A stretch of 33,113 nucleotides of DNA. Source: a bacterium (lineage in GTDB: Bacteria > Electryoneota > RPQS01). The notes under the pieces are model-generated. The model did no database searches. It was not told the DNA's origin and was given only the letters and a program-made list of their open reading frames with translations. The stretch lies in contig JAHJDG010000012.1 of assembly GCA_018812265.1 (NCBI GenBank), forward strand, positions 1-33,113. Reading direction: 5' to 3'. Each line of letters starts with the position of its first letter. Positions within the stretch are counted from its first letter, which is position 1. This document shows, in pieces, positions 1 through 8,720 of the stretch. The position numbers and the translations under genes were made by a program.

Positions 1-607
1 GCCGCAGGCGGACGGCTCCATAGAGGAGCGGCACGACGAAGACGACCGCAATTATCCAACCGGCGCGGCGGGGAAGTGCTCGTTTCCAGAGCAGGAATAA
101 GAGAGCGTTCAGCGACAGCACCCAAACCGAAATCCCATAGACGTCGGCCAGATCCGCCGTCTGAATCGCGGGCAGAAACGTCGTCTGTGAAAGAGCCCAG
201 ATGATCCACGGAAAACCCAGCTCGCCGGTTCCCCAGAAGACCTCGAAGAAAACGTAGAGAATGACAAAGAGCCCGGCGGCCCAGCGGAGTCCCGCGCGGC
301 GATACGCGTGCGAGACGGCCCATGCCGTGATGCCCCAGACGGTGGCGAGAATGGCGATGACGACGACCGCTGAAGCCCATGTGAGCGCGGGGGGGGCTCC
401 GCTATTCAGACCGATCCAGTAGAGCGTTCCGGTGTAGAAAACGAAGCCGGCGAGATAGGCCCACCGGAAAGCCCGACCGGGCGACAGTGATACCGAAGCG
501 GAGAGAAACGGAACCAGGGCGATGTACGCGAGCGGCCATCCTCCCACGGGAGGAAAGCTCAGAATTCCGAGAACTGCCGAGAGGAAGAAGCCGAGACCGG
601 GCCACAC
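1..607 (-). CDS. lnt: Apolipoprotein N-acyltransferase, N-terminal part (cut by left edge)
   Basis: Lnt adds the third acyl chain to the N-terminal cysteine of lipoproteins in the inner membrane. I translated this frame by hand: 202 codons are open from a GTG at 607 to the window edge. The start sits 2 bases after the upstream oxidoreductase stop, with GGAG about 12 bases before it. The protein begins VWPGLGFFLSAVLGILSFPP and continues with the Lnt signatures GWPLAYIALVPFL, GFVFYTGTLYWIG, WGTGELGFPW and DLADVYGISVWVL. At least five hydrophobic segments match the N-terminal membrane domain of the family. The nitrilase-like catalytic domain with its Glu-Lys-Cys triad lies beyond the edge, so activity cannot be judged. 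The frame stays open through a run of eight C. Lnt implies a diderm cell with triacylated lipoproteins. Confidence 0.88.
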   Translation of the reverse strand, partial: MWPGLGFFLSAVLGILSFPPVGGWPLAYIALVPFLSASVSLSPGRAFRWAYLAGFVFYTGTLYWIGLNSGAPPALTWASAVVVIAILATVWGITAWAVSHAYRRAGLRWAAGLFVILYVFFEVFWGTGELGFPWIIWALSQTTFLPAIQTADLADVYGISVWVLSLNALLFLLWKRALPRRAGWIIAVVFVVPLLYGAVRLR

Positions 608-609
608 GA

Positions 610-1638
610 CTACTTGTCATCTCCGGGAATCACCTCGCGTCTTTCGGATGCCGCGCGATAGGTGGCCTCGATAATCTCCATGAGCATCACGGCTTCCTCA
701 CCACCGGAAATGGGCGCGCTGCCGGAGAGCAGGCTCTGATAGAAATGATCTATCTCACCCTCGTAGGATTTGTGATAGAGCTCCTGCGGACGCAGGGGAC
801 GACCGGCCGGAGTCACGTTTACGAGGCTGCCCTGCACTTCCTTGGTGATTTTCAGCGGATTGAGAATCGCCGTACCCTTGGTGCCGCTGAAGATCGTCTG
901 GGCTTCGCTCTCATCGGACATGAAGGCCCAGGTTACGTTCAGATAGAGCGAAACGTCACCGGCCAGACTGAAGAAGGCGATAAGCGTATCCTCGACGCGG
1001 AAGCCGAGACGGTCTCGTGACGCGTGGGCGGAAATGCGCTGAACCGCCGGGCCACCGAGACTCCAGAGAGCCACGTCGAGCATCTGAATTCCGAGATCCA
1101 TGAGCACGCCGCCGCCGGAAATACGCGCGTTGCTGAGCCACGGGCTGCGGGACCAGCGATCCGTCTTTTTCAGCCAACGCGAACGAACCGTGATGATGCG
1201 TCCGAGTTCCTCGGCCTCGATCAGTTTTCTAAGCGTGGTGCAATCGGGACGGAACCGCAGGTTCATAGCGACCATGAGGGTGCGGTTCGCCGTGCGCGCC
1301 GCTTCCACCATTCGCTGGGCTTCCGACGCTTTGCGGGCGATGGGCTTTTCGATCAACACGTGTTTGCCCGCCGACAGCGCCGCCAGAGCCACCGCCAGAT
1401 GGGAATTGGTGGGCGTATTCACGTGCACCGCGTCAATATCGTCGCGGGCCAGCAGACGTTCGGGATCGCGGTAAAAGTGAGGAATCTTGAACTTGTCCGC
1501 GATCATCGCCGCCTTGGTCATTTCGAGGTCGGCAATGGCGACGAGTTCCGCGTTGGGATGTTTCTTGACAATCGGGACATGGACGAGCTGCGAGATGCCT
1601 CCCGCTCCAATGATACCGATGCGCAGCTTATCCGCCAC
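610..1638 (-). CDS. Gfo/Idh/MocA family NAD(P)-dependent oxidoreductase
   Basis: A 342-residue protein of the glucose-fructose oxidoreductase / inositol dehydrogenase / MocA family. The N-terminal Rossmann fold is clear: IGIIGAGGISQLVHVP near residues 7-22, then an acidic residue after strand 2 (VAIADLE). The central EKPIARK (about residues 97-103) is the conserved EKP motif, whose lysine contributes to catalysis in this family. The C-terminal half is the usual alpha/beta substrate domain, including GGGVLMDLGIQMLDVALW with the family's conserved Asp near the active site. GTG start with GGAG upstream; the first 11 bases overlap the end of ruvX. Substrate unknown: members act on sugars, inositols, amino sugars or biliverdin. 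The neighbours ruvX and lnt give no pathway hint. Confidence 0.88.
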   Translation of the reverse strand: MADKLRIGIIGAGGISQLVHVPIVKKHPNAELVAIADLEMTKAAMIADKFKIPHFYRDPERLLARDDIDAVHVNTPTNSHLAVALAALSAGKHVLIEKPIARKASEAQRMVEAARTANRTLMVAMNLRFRPDCTTLRKLIEAEELGRIITVRSRWLKKTDRWSRSPWLSNARISGGGVLMDLGIQMLDVALWSLGGPAVQRISAHASRDRLGFRVEDTLIAFFSLAGDVSLYLNVTWAFMSDESEAQTIFSGTKGTAILNPLKITKEVQGSLVNVTPAGRPLRPQELYHKSYEGEIDHFYQSLLSGSAPISGGEEAVMLMEIIEATYRAASERREVIPGDDK

Positions 1639-2062
1639 GGTCGTTCTCTCCGTTATGCAGGACCGAATCGAGATAGGATTGCAAAATGAGGACGGCGGCC
1701 GACATGTCCACTCGACCGCGTTGTTTTTTCTGGGAGACGCCGATTTGGGTCAGGGCGCGGCTGGCGTCCTGCGTCGAGTAGCGTTCGTCCCAGCGCCGAA
1801 CGAGGTAGCCGGCGCGCTCGAGTTCACCGATGAAGCGGTCTACCTGCCGGGCCTTGCGGCCAGCTTCGCCGCGGAGAGTGAGCGGGTAGCCGACGACGAT
1901 TTGCTCCACGCCCTCTTCTCGAACGGCGCGCGCGAGGCGCGACAACAACTCAGGCGTCGGCCAGACGTCATAGCCGACGGCGAGGGTGCCGCGGTCATCG
2001 GAGACGGCGACGCCGGTGCGTTTCTCGCCCCAGTCGAGACCGAAACACCGGGGCACGGCCAC
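1628..2062 (-). CDS. ruvX: RuvX/YqgF, putative Holliday junction resolvase / pre-16S rRNA nuclease
   Basis: A 144-residue YqgF-family protein with an RNase H-like fold, the usual length. It opens with FGLDWGEKRTGVAVSD (residues 6-21), where the first Asp is the expected metal ligand. VGYPLTLRGEAGRKA matches the family's VGLPL-N-G region and carries the Arg/Lys-rich loop. WDERYSTQDASRAL near residue 95 contains the conserved DER-ST motif, and RVDMSAAVLILQSYLD near the C-terminus supplies the last catalytic Asp. E. coli YqgF processes the 5' end of 16S rRNA, and a Holliday junction resolvase role has also been proposed. GTG start one base after the hup stop; the 3' end overlaps the oxidoreductase gene. 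Confidence 0.9.
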   Translation of the reverse strand: MAVPRCFGLDWGEKRTGVAVSDDRGTLAVGYDVWPTPELLSRLARAVREEGVEQIVVGYPLTLRGEAGRKARQVDRFIGELERAGYLVRRWDERYSTQDASRALTQIGVSQKKQRGRVDMSAAVLILQSYLDSVLHNGENDRGG

Positions 2063-2063
2063 G

Positions 2064-2375
2064 TTAAATCTGATCGAGGGGTTTTTTCAGCGACTCCTTG
2101 AGCAGTTTGCCGGGCTTGAAGTGGGTCTTTCGGCGCGCGGCGACGTAGATGATCTCGTTCGTCTTGGGATTGCGCGCTTTCGGCTTGGGCTTGGTTTTCT
2201 TCACCTCGAATACGCCGAAATCACGAATCTCGATTCGCAGCTCGGCTTCACTTCCGGACATGATCTCGCGGAGCACGGTAAACGTGTCGTTGACGATCTT
2301 GGCTACGGTGTCGGGCCGCTCCTGGCTGCGCTGACAGACCCGTTCGACCACATCTTTCTTAATGAAAGTTCGCAT
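2064..2375 (-). CDS. HU/IHF-family DNA-binding protein
   Basis: A 103-residue nucleoid protein of the HU/IHF (DNABII) family, which bends DNA as a dimer. The N-terminal helical part starts MRTFIKKDVVERVCQR. The beta-arm region reads IRDFGVFEVKKTKPKPKARN followed by PKTNEIIYVAARR. The core GxFxV...RxxRNPKT pattern of HU is recognisable, but the arm is unusually Lys-rich (KKTKPKPKAR) where HU normally has a shorter R-A-R stretch. The C-terminus HFKPGKLLKESL matches the family's F-K-P-G-K-xLK ending. The start is supported by a strong AAGGAGG Shine-Dalgarno about 5 bases before the ATG. The 58-base gap after the RelA/SpoT gene holds no clear promoter. HU versus IHF cannot be decided from sequence alone. 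Confidence 0.9.
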   Translation of the reverse strand: MRTFIKKDVVERVCQRSQERPDTVAKIVNDTFTVLREIMSGSEAELRIEIRDFGVFEVKKTKPKPKARNPKTNEIIYVAARRKTHFKPGKLLKESLKKPLDQI

Positions 2376-2433
2376 TCGGCCTCCTTCGGCACTTTCCTGA
2401 GGCAGGATATGTTGAAGTCAGTTGATCGTTCCG

Positions 2434-4665
2434 CTATCGCTCGGGACTCGCCTCTTCGTCCACGCGCTCGACGTGAATGACGTCCTTGATGGCTTTCATG
2501 CGCTTGACGACGCGCGTCAGATGGGGAAGGGATTTCACTTCGATCGTGAGCTGTCCAACGGCGAAGGCGTCTTCCCTTCGCATTTCAAGATAGAGAATAT
2601 TGACCTCTTCCTTGGCCATCGCCGTGGTCAGGTCGTTGAGCAGACGGGGCCGCTCCTTGCCGATCACCCGCACGCGGACGTTGAAGGTCGCTTCTTTGTC
2701 CACGTCCCACTCGACCGCGATATTCCGCTCGGGGCGCTGCATGAGGCGGGGAATGTTCTTGCAGTCCACGCGGTGAACGGAGACGCCGCGGCCGGTGGTG
2801 ATGAAGCCCGTAATGCGGTCGCCGGGCAGCGGTTGACAGCAGCGACCGAACGTGATGGCAACGTTCTCCATGCCGTGAATCCGCACGCCGGATTCATTTC
2901 CCTTGACGCGGCGGATAACTTTGGAGAGAATCGAACCCCAGCCCTGGCCCTGCGACTCCTCGGAAGGGAGAATCTTGCGGAGAACGGACTGCACCGTGAC
3001 GTCGCCGGAACCGAGGGCCGCCAGAAAAGATTGTACGTCGTTGTGTCCGAACAGCAGGGCGATGTCGGCGAGCTCTTTGTCGGTCTTCTTGACGTGAAAC
3101 TTGCCGAGTTCGCGGGTGAGAATCTCGTGACCGAGCTTGACGGACTCATCGAAGTGCTGCTCTTTGAGCCACTTCTTGATCTTGCTCTGGGCGCGCGACG
3201 TGCGGACGAACTGCAGCCAGTCGGTATTGGGTCGTTGGTTGGGGGAAACGATGATCTCGACTACGTCGCCGCTGCGCAGCGACGACTTCAGGGGCGTAAT
3301 CTGGCCGTTCACCTTGGCAGCCATGGCATGAAGGCCGATGTCGGAGTGAACGGCGAAGGCGAAATCCACGGGCGTCGCGTCGCGGGGGAGTGTAATCAGT
3401 CGGCCCCGCGGGGTGAACACGTAAATCTCCTCCTGGAAGAGATTAATCTTGAGGTTCTCGAGAAACTCCTGCGACGTGGTGGTTTCCGCGCGGGATTCGA
3501 GAACGCTGCGCAGCCACTCCATCTGACGGTCGAGTTCCTCGCGGGTGGCTCCCCCCTCCTTGTACTTCCAGTGCGCGGCGATGCCGATTTCCGCCGTGCG
3601 GTGCATCGGCTCGCTGCGAATCTGCACTTCCAGAATCCGGCCCTCGGGGCCGAAAACTTTGGTATGCAGCGCCTGATACATGTTCGTCTTGGGCGTCGCT
3701 ACGTAGTCGGAGAACTTGCCTTCGATGGGAGTGTAGATGGAATGAATGATTCCCAAGGCATGGTAACAATCCTCGAGACGCGGTACGATAATGCGAACGG
3801 CGATGAGGTCGAGAATCTCATCGAAGGAGTAGCCGCGCTTGGAAATCTTGTTGTAGATCGAGTAGAGATGCTTGGCGCGGCCGAAGACGCGCGCCTCGAT
3901 GCCGACGGCCTTGAGCTGCTGCTCGATTCGTTGCGTCACTTGACTGGCAAGCTGCTCGCGTTCGGTGCGTTTCATCTGCACCTTCTCGGCGAGGTCCTTG
4001 TAGGTGCGGGGTTCGAGCACTTTAAACGCAAGATCCTCGAGTTCCCACTTGATCTGATGAATTCCGAGCCGGTGAGCCAGCGGAGCGTAGACGTCGAGAG
4101 TCTCGTAGGCGATGCGCTCCTGTGTCTTGCGGGGCAGATAGCCGATGGTTCGCATGTTGTGCAGACGGTCGGCGAACTTGATGAGAATCACCCGCAGATC
4201 CTGCGACATCGAGAGCAGCATCTTGTGGAAATTCTCGGCCTGCTTCTTCTCGACCGACTCGTACTTGAGCTCGGGAATCTTAGTGACGCCGTCCACCAAA
4301 TTGGCGATGGCGTCGCCGAATTCCCGAGCGATGGTCTCGACCGAAATGTCGGTGTCTTCGACGACGTCGTGCAGAAAGGCCGCGGCCACCGCCACGTCAC
4401 CGACGTTGAGATCGGCCAGAATGCGGGCCACGGCGATGGTGTGGACGATATACGGCTCGCCGGAAATGCGCCGCTGGCCGTGATGCGCCTGAAAAGCGTA
4501 GCGGAAGGCGCGGTCCAACAGGTCGAGGTCGGCGTCGGGCGACTGTTGAATTACGGTCGCACGGATCGCCTCGAACTCCCCCAAGTGCTCAGGCCCGATC
4601 TCCCCATACAGAGGATGGGTGAGCGCAGGCAGGGCGGGATTCTGCTGTCGGGCGGCGGTATCCAC
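2434..4665 (-). CDS. spoT: Bifunctional (p)ppGpp synthetase/hydrolase (RelA/SpoT homologue)
   Basis: A 743-residue long RSH enzyme controlling the stringent response. Domain order is complete. The HD hydrolase contains HHGQRRISGEPYIVHTIAVA and FLHDVVEDTD, so both HD and ED metal and catalytic residues are present. The synthetase contains AKHLYSIYNKISKRG, DLIAVRIIVP and LEVQIRSEPMHR. The TGS domain includes IYVFTPRGRLITLP, and it is followed by the helical/RIS region (GRCCQPLPGDRITGFIT) and a C-terminal ACT domain. Because the hydrolase motifs are intact, this looks like a Rel/SpoT-type bifunctional enzyme and not a hydrolase-dead RelA. No other RSH gene is in the window. GTG start 5 bases after the dnaB stop; the nearest GGAG is about 14 bases upstream, so the exact start is slightly uncertain. 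Confidence 0.95.
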   Translation of the reverse strand: MDTAARQQNPALPALTHPLYGEIGPEHLGEFEAIRATVIQQSPDADLDLLDRAFRYAFQAHHGQRRISGEPYIVHTIAVARILADLNVGDVAVAAAFLHDVVEDTDISVETIAREFGDAIANLVDGVTKIPELKYESVEKKQAENFHKMLLSMSQDLRVILIKFADRLHNMRTIGYLPRKTQERIAYETLDVYAPLAHRLGIHQIKWELEDLAFKVLEPRTYKDLAEKVQMKRTEREQLASQVTQRIEQQLKAVGIEARVFGRAKHLYSIYNKISKRGYSFDEILDLIAVRIIVPRLEDCYHALGIIHSIYTPIEGKFSDYVATPKTNMYQALHTKVFGPEGRILEVQIRSEPMHRTAEIGIAAHWKYKEGGATREELDRQMEWLRSVLESRAETTTSQEFLENLKINLFQEEIYVFTPRGRLITLPRDATPVDFAFAVHSDIGLHAMAAKVNGQITPLKSSLRSGDVVEIIVSPNQRPNTDWLQFVRTSRAQSKIKKWLKEQHFDESVKLGHEILTRELGKFHVKKTDKELADIALLFGHNDVQSFLAALGSGDVTVQSVLRKILPSEESQGQGWGSILSKVIRRVKGNESGVRIHGMENVAITFGRCCQPLPGDRITGFITTGRGVSVHRVDCKNIPRLMQRPERNIAVEWDVDKEATFNVRVRVIGKERPRLLNDLTTAMAKEEVNILYLEMRREDAFAVGQLTIEVKSLPHLTRVVKRMKAIKDVIHVERVDEEASPER

Positions 4666-4670
4666 GGCGC

Positions 4671-6134
4671 TCAGAACGGCTCCTCGTCTTCGCCCGCTTC
4701 GGCCTCGTAGACTTCGCCTGCGGATTCAGCCGGCGGAGCTTCGGTGGTGAGCGGCGCGAACATGGTATATTTGCCGACGAAACTCAACGGCACACTGCCC
4801 ACGGGACCGTTACGATTCTTGGCGACGATGATTTCCGCGAGACCTTCCAAATCGAATTGGCGGCCGGCAACTTCGTACTTCTTGCTTTTAAGGAAATCCT
4901 TGTAAACTTCGGGACGATAAACGAACATCACCACGTCGGCGTCCTGCTCGATGGCTCCCGAGTCGCGGAGATCGGAGAGCATCGGCTTGCGATCTCCGCC
5001 GCGGGTCTCCGGCGCCCGCGAGAGCTGAGACAGACAGATGATCGGCACGCGGAGTTCTTTGGCCAGCGCCTTGAGCGACGCCGATACGAAGGCCACCCAC
5101 TGTTGCAGATTCTCAGCCATCTTGGGCGGCTGGATGAGCTGAAGATAGTCCACGATGATGAGACCGATCTTGTGCTCGATCCAGAGCTGCCGGGCGCGGG
5201 CGCGAAGCGCCTCGATCCCCAGGCCGCTATCATCGAGATAGATGGAAAGATCCGCCAGGCGACCGGCACCTTGCACCAGCCGGCCGTATTCGTCATCGGT
5301 CATTCGGGCGGTGGAATTCAGGCGGCGGAGACCGATATGCGCTTCGGCGGACAACAGGCGCATCATGAGCTGCCGCGCATCCATTTCGAGGGAAAAAACC
5401 GCCACCGGACAATCGGGTTTCTGGGCGGCATGGCGGGCAATGTTCATCGCCAGCGAGGTTTTTCCCATCGAAGGACGAGCCGCAATGATGATCAGTTCGC
5501 CTCGTTTGAATCCGGTCGTAAGATCGTCAAGCTCGTGGAAACCCGAGCTCACTCCGGCCAAATATTCCCCGCTGGCTTTGAGTTGAGTGATGTACTCGAC
5601 GGTGTCATGAGCCACTGAGTCCAGCCGCAGGGCGATACGACCGCGACGTTCGCCAACCAAATCCACGAGCCGCTTCTGCAGGTCATCGAAGACTTCGTCG
5701 GCGCGAGCCGCCGGCTCGTAGCACTCGGCGGTCACCTCGTTGCCCAGTCCGATCATGCGCCGGAGCATCGCCTTCTCGTGGACGATATTGGCATAGTGCT
5801 CGACGTTGGCGGCCGACGGCACGGCATCGGCGAGTTCGGTGAGAGCGACGGGTCCTCCCACCTCTTCGAGTCGGCCCTGCCGCTTGAGTTCTTCGGTAAC
5901 GGTCACCAGATCAATCGGTTCATGGTGACGGTCGAGCGCGCGCATTGCTCCGAAAATAATCGCGTTGGCCGGTCGGTAGAAAGAAGTTTCCTCGATGAGA
6001 TCCCCAATCCGAGCGAAGGCGCTCCCGTCGAGCAGCAGCGCGCCGAGAATCGCCCGCTCCATGTCCAGCGATTGCGGAGGAACGCGCATTCCGACGGTGT
6101 TTTCGACGGTCTTGGCGGCGGGGTAACTCATCAC
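4671..6134 (-). CDS. dnaB: Replicative DNA helicase DnaB
   Basis: A 487-residue hexameric helicase that unwinds DNA 5' to 3' at the replication fork. The N-terminal primase-interacting domain begins PPQSLDMERAILGALLLDGS, followed by FYRPANAIIFGAM. The RecA-like C-terminal domain carries Walker A ARPSMGKTSLAMNIA (H1), the EMDARQLMMRLLS region, Walker B IGLIIVDYLQLI, then ISQ-like CLSQLSRAPETR and the arginine-finger stretch DSGAIEQDADVVMFVYRP. No intein is inserted. The last 25 residues are strongly acidic (EVYEAEAGEDEEPF), a common DnaB feature. GTG at 6134 is followed directly by ATG at 6131, and either could start translation. It lies between the uracil-DNA glycosylase and the RelA/SpoT gene, not beside rplI, its frequent neighbour elsewhere. 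Confidence 0.96.
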   Translation of the reverse strand: MMSYPAAKTVENTVGMRVPPQSLDMERAILGALLLDGSAFARIGDLIEETSFYRPANAIIFGAMRALDRHHEPIDLVTVTEELKRQGRLEEVGGPVALTELADAVPSAANVEHYANIVHEKAMLRRMIGLGNEVTAECYEPAARADEVFDDLQKRLVDLVGERRGRIALRLDSVAHDTVEYITQLKASGEYLAGVSSGFHELDDLTTGFKRGELIIIAARPSMGKTSLAMNIARHAAQKPDCPVAVFSLEMDARQLMMRLLSAEAHIGLRRLNSTARMTDDEYGRLVQGAGRLADLSIYLDDSGLGIEALRARARQLWIEHKIGLIIVDYLQLIQPPKMAENLQQWVAFVSASLKALAKELRVPIICLSQLSRAPETRGGDRKPMLSDLRDSGAIEQDADVVMFVYRPEVYKDFLKSKKYEVAGRQFDLEGLAEIIVAKNRNGPVGSVPLSFVGKYTMFAPLTTEAPPAESAGEVYEAEAGEDEEPF

Positions 6135-6161
6135 TCTCTCGAAGCTCTCACCGAAACGCGG

Positions 6162-6857
6162 TTAGGCAATCATTTCGTCGTACATCTTGCGCATAAGCTG
6201 GAAGTCCTGATCGCCGAAGCGACGCTGACTCATGTTGCGCAGATAATAGGCGGGATGGTAGGTGACCAACACCTTCATTCCCTGCCAGGGAATTACGCGG
6301 CCGCGAAGGTCTTTCATGGGCGCTTCGATGCCGAGCAGCACCGTCGCGGCATGCCGTCCCAGACAAACCAGAATGCACGGCGCGATGATCGAGATCTGCG
6401 TCATCAGATAGGGCCGGCAGGTCTCGATTTCGAGCGGTTCCGGATCGCGGTTGCCCGGCGGCCGGCACTTGAGCACGTTGCAGATGTACACGTGGCGGCG
6501 ATCCAGCCCGACGTCGGCCAGCATCTGATCGAGAAGCTGTCCGGCGCGACCCACGAACGGAATCCCCTGCAAGTCTTCATCGCGTCCCGGCGCTTCACCG
6601 ACGAATACAATCGGCGCGCGCGGGTTGCCGACTCCGAACACGAACTTGGTGCGGGTATGCCCAAGCGGACAGCGCGTGCAGTCGTGAATCGCCTGATGGA
6701 ATGAATCGAGATCCGGCGGCAACGGATCCGCCGCACCGGGAAGAACCGTTCGTTCGGGAGCGAGCCGCTCGGAAGGCGGCAACAACAGGCTGTCCTCGAA
6801 CAGTTCCAGATTGCGGAAGTAGTTCCGCGTCAGATCTCGGGCTTCCCGGAGACTCAC
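6162..6857 (-). CDS. Family 4 (Fe-S) uracil-DNA glycosylase
   Basis: Removes uracil from DNA to start base excision repair. The family 4 hallmarks are all visible. [10 protein letters not shown] provides two cysteine ligands of the 4Fe-4S cluster; [10 protein letters not shown] and the nearby ETCRPYL provide the other two. Motif A is [18 protein letters not shown] and motif B is [11 protein letters not shown]. The reading frame is open back to a GTG at 6920, but the residues between there and 6857 (FCLTFAGRAFRRGRNG) are unlike the family. I prefer the GTG at 6857, which has GGAG 11 bases upstream and gives 231 residues; the true start is uncertain. Some homologues in phages are fused to or mistaken for DNA polymerase fragments, but nothing phage-like is nearby. 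Confidence 0.9.
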   Translation of the reverse strand: MSLREARDLTRNYFRNLELFEDSLLLPPSERLAPERTVLPGAADPLPPDLDSFHQAIHDCTRCPLGHTRTKFVFGVGNPRAPIVFVGEAPGRDEDLQGIPFVGRAGQLLDQMLADVGLDRRHVYICNVLKCRPPGNRDPEPLEIETCRPYLMTQISIIAPCILVCLGRHAATVLLGIEAPMKDLRGRVIPWQGMKVLVTYHPAYYLRNMSQRRFGDQDFQLMRKMYDEMIA

Positions 6858-6932
6858 GTTCGTAATCGCTCCGTTTCGTCCGCGCCGGAACGCACGCCCG
6901 GCGAACGTCAGGCAAAACACACCGCGGAGTCG

Positions 6933-8720
6933 CTACTCCGGTTTTTTCTTTTTCGACGAAGCGCTCTGGCCGGATGAAGTTGCCGTTCTCGTCGCGGATT
7001 CCTGCCGCGATTTTCCGGCGCCGCGTTTCCGGCGGGTCGGCTTCTTTTTTTCGAATGTTGCGGCCGGTTGGGTCGGCTCGGCCTTTTCCGCCGATGAGAC
7101 CTGCTCAACAACGCCAAGTTCCGCCTGTGATCCGGCTTTTTTCGCGCGCGCCTTGGCGGCTCGTCTTCCCCCGCGTCGGGTTTTCGCCGCCTTTTTCGGC
7201 GGTTCAGCAGCCGCTTCAACCACGATCGGCTGAGCAACGGGTTCCTCAGCCACCTCGGTGGAATCCGGTTCCGGCTGTGCAGCTTTCGACGGTTCCTTCT
7301 TCCGACCGCGACCGCGGCGGCGAGGCGAGCGTCCGGTTCTTCCATTGCCGGATACGCTTGGAGTACTCACAACCGGGGGAGGCGCGGATTCCGTCTCGAC
7401 TTCGGATTCTTCGATTTCTTCCGGCACTTCTTCGAGAGGTTCCGGCTCCGGCTCGATCTCCGGTTCCGGATGCCGATAGATCCGAATGACCGCGTCGAGG
7501 ATGACCCGCGCGACTTCACGTTTGGATTGCAGCGGCAACTCGGTGACCTGACCGTTGCGATGAATCAAGAGCACCTGATTGGTTTCCCCCGCGAAACCGC
7601 TGCCGGCCGTGAGCGGATTGTTGGCCACCACGATATCGAGATGCTTATCGCGAAGTTTGCGCAGCGCGTTCTCGAGCAGATTCTCGGTTTCGAGAGCGAA
7701 GCCTACGACGACGCGGTCGCCTTTTTTCTCGCTCAGGTTCCGCAGAATATCCTCGGTGGCGATCAAGTGGACTTCGGCGTCGGGCTGACCTTTCTTGAGC
7801 TTATGCTCGACGGTCTTGGCAAACGTATAGTCGGCGACGGCGGCCGCCATGAGCACGATGCGCGACGGCGCAAACTCCTGCTTGACGGCTTGCGCCATCT
7901 CGGCGGCGGTGGTCACGCGCCGAATGCGCACACCGGCGGGCGGAATCACGTCGGTGGGACCGTGCACCAGCACCACGTCGGCGCCGCGTTCCCGAGCCTC
8001 TTCGGCCAGCGCAAAGCCCATGCGTCCGGTGGCGCGATTGGTCAACACGCGCACCGGATCCCAGGATTCTTCGGTCCGTCCGGCGGTGACGAGTACCCGC
8101 ACACCGCGCAAGTCCTGGGGAGTGGAAAGAAGGTGGCGGATATCGCTATAGATCGCTTCCGGCTCGGCGAGCCGGCCGATGCCTTCTCCCTCGCCGGGGC
8201 GAGCCATCTGCCCCTCGTCGGGCATGATGAACCGATAGCCGCGCGTCCGCAGAATGGAAAGATTATTCTGCGTGGCCGGGTTCTGCCACATGCGATAGTT
8301 CATCGCCGGGCAGAGCACCCGCGGCCGGTCGAGCGTGAGCATGATCGTCGAGAGCAAATCGTCGGCCAGACCGGCGGCAAGTCGCGCCATATGATTGGCC
8401 GTCGCCGGAGCGATCACGGCCAAATCGGGCCAACTGGCCAGTTCCGTATGCCACGGCGAAAACTCGCCGGGCTCGGGAAACATCTCCACGAAAACGTGAC
8501 GTCCGGTAATGGCCTCGAACGTGAGCGGCGCGATGAACTTCGTACCGGCGCGCGTCATTACGACTTGCACGCGCGCACCCGCCTTGACAAAGAGCCGACA
8601 GAGTTCGACGGCTTTATAAGCCGCGATGCCTCCGCACACCCCCAAGAGAATTTTCCGACCGTTGAGTTCTTGAGCCGGCTTGCCGTCGGGGGGACGAGGT
8701 GGATTATTCCTCATATTCAA
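6933..8720 (-). CDS. coaBC: Phosphopantothenoylcysteine decarboxylase/synthase CoaBC with long charged C-terminal tail
   Basis: Bifunctional enzyme making 4'-phosphopantetheine for coenzyme A. The CoaC half (about residues 20-190) has LGVCGGIAAYKAVELCR, SPWHTELASWPDLAVIAPAT (catalytic His) and PAMNYRMWQNP. The CoaB half (about 200-415) has VTAGRTEESWDPVRVLTNRA, MAAAVADYTFA and EHKLKKG. Two oddities stand out. Where E. coli has a catalytic Cys in an ACG-G-GRM motif, this protein reads GQMARPGEGEGIGRL with no Cys. After the catalytic domains (from residue 417) there is a 179-residue low-complexity tail, first Glu/Pro-rich, then Lys/Arg/Ala-rich (GRSPRRRGRGRKK, KTRRGGRRAAKARAKK), ending SSKKKKPE. 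Normal CoaBC stops at about 400 residues. The 5' end overlaps rpoZ by 17 bases, the conserved gmk-rpoZ-coaBC order. Confidence 0.94.
   Translation of the reverse strand: MNMRNNPPRPPDGKPAQELNGRKILLGVCGGIAAYKAVELCRLFVKAGARVQVVMTRAGTKFIAPLTFEAITGRHVFVEMFPEPGEFSPWHTELASWPDLAVIAPATANHMARLAAGLADDLLSTIMLTLDRPRVLCPAMNYRMWQNPATQNNLSILRTRGYRFIMPDEGQMARPGEGEGIGRLAEPEAIYSDIRHLLSTPQDLRGVRVLVTAGRTEESWDPVRVLTNRATGRMGFALAEEARERGADVVLVHGPTDVIPPAGVRIRRVTTAAEMAQAVKQEFAPSRIVLMAAAVADYTFAKTVEHKLKKGQPDAEVHLIATEDILRNLSEKKGDRVVVGFALETENLLENALRKLRDKHLDIVVANNPLTAGSGFAGETNQVLLIHRNGQVTELPLQSKREVARVILDAVIRIYRHPEPEIEPEPEPLEEVPEEIEESEVETESAPPPVVSTPSVSGNGRTGRSPRRRGRGRKKEPSKAAQPEPDSTEVAEEPVAQPIVVEAAAEPPKKAAKTRRGGRRAAKARAKKAGSQAELGVVEQVSSAEKAEPTQPAATFEKKKPTRRKRGAGKSRQESATRTATSSGQSASSKKKKPE

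Noticed and set aside
2422-4710. 762-codon open frame on the plus strand opposite the RelA/SpoT gene
   Set aside because: It mirrors a clear RSH gene, has no domain similarity I recognise, and arises from GC-rich codon bias. Similar long antisense frames lie opposite coaBC, miaB and secA.
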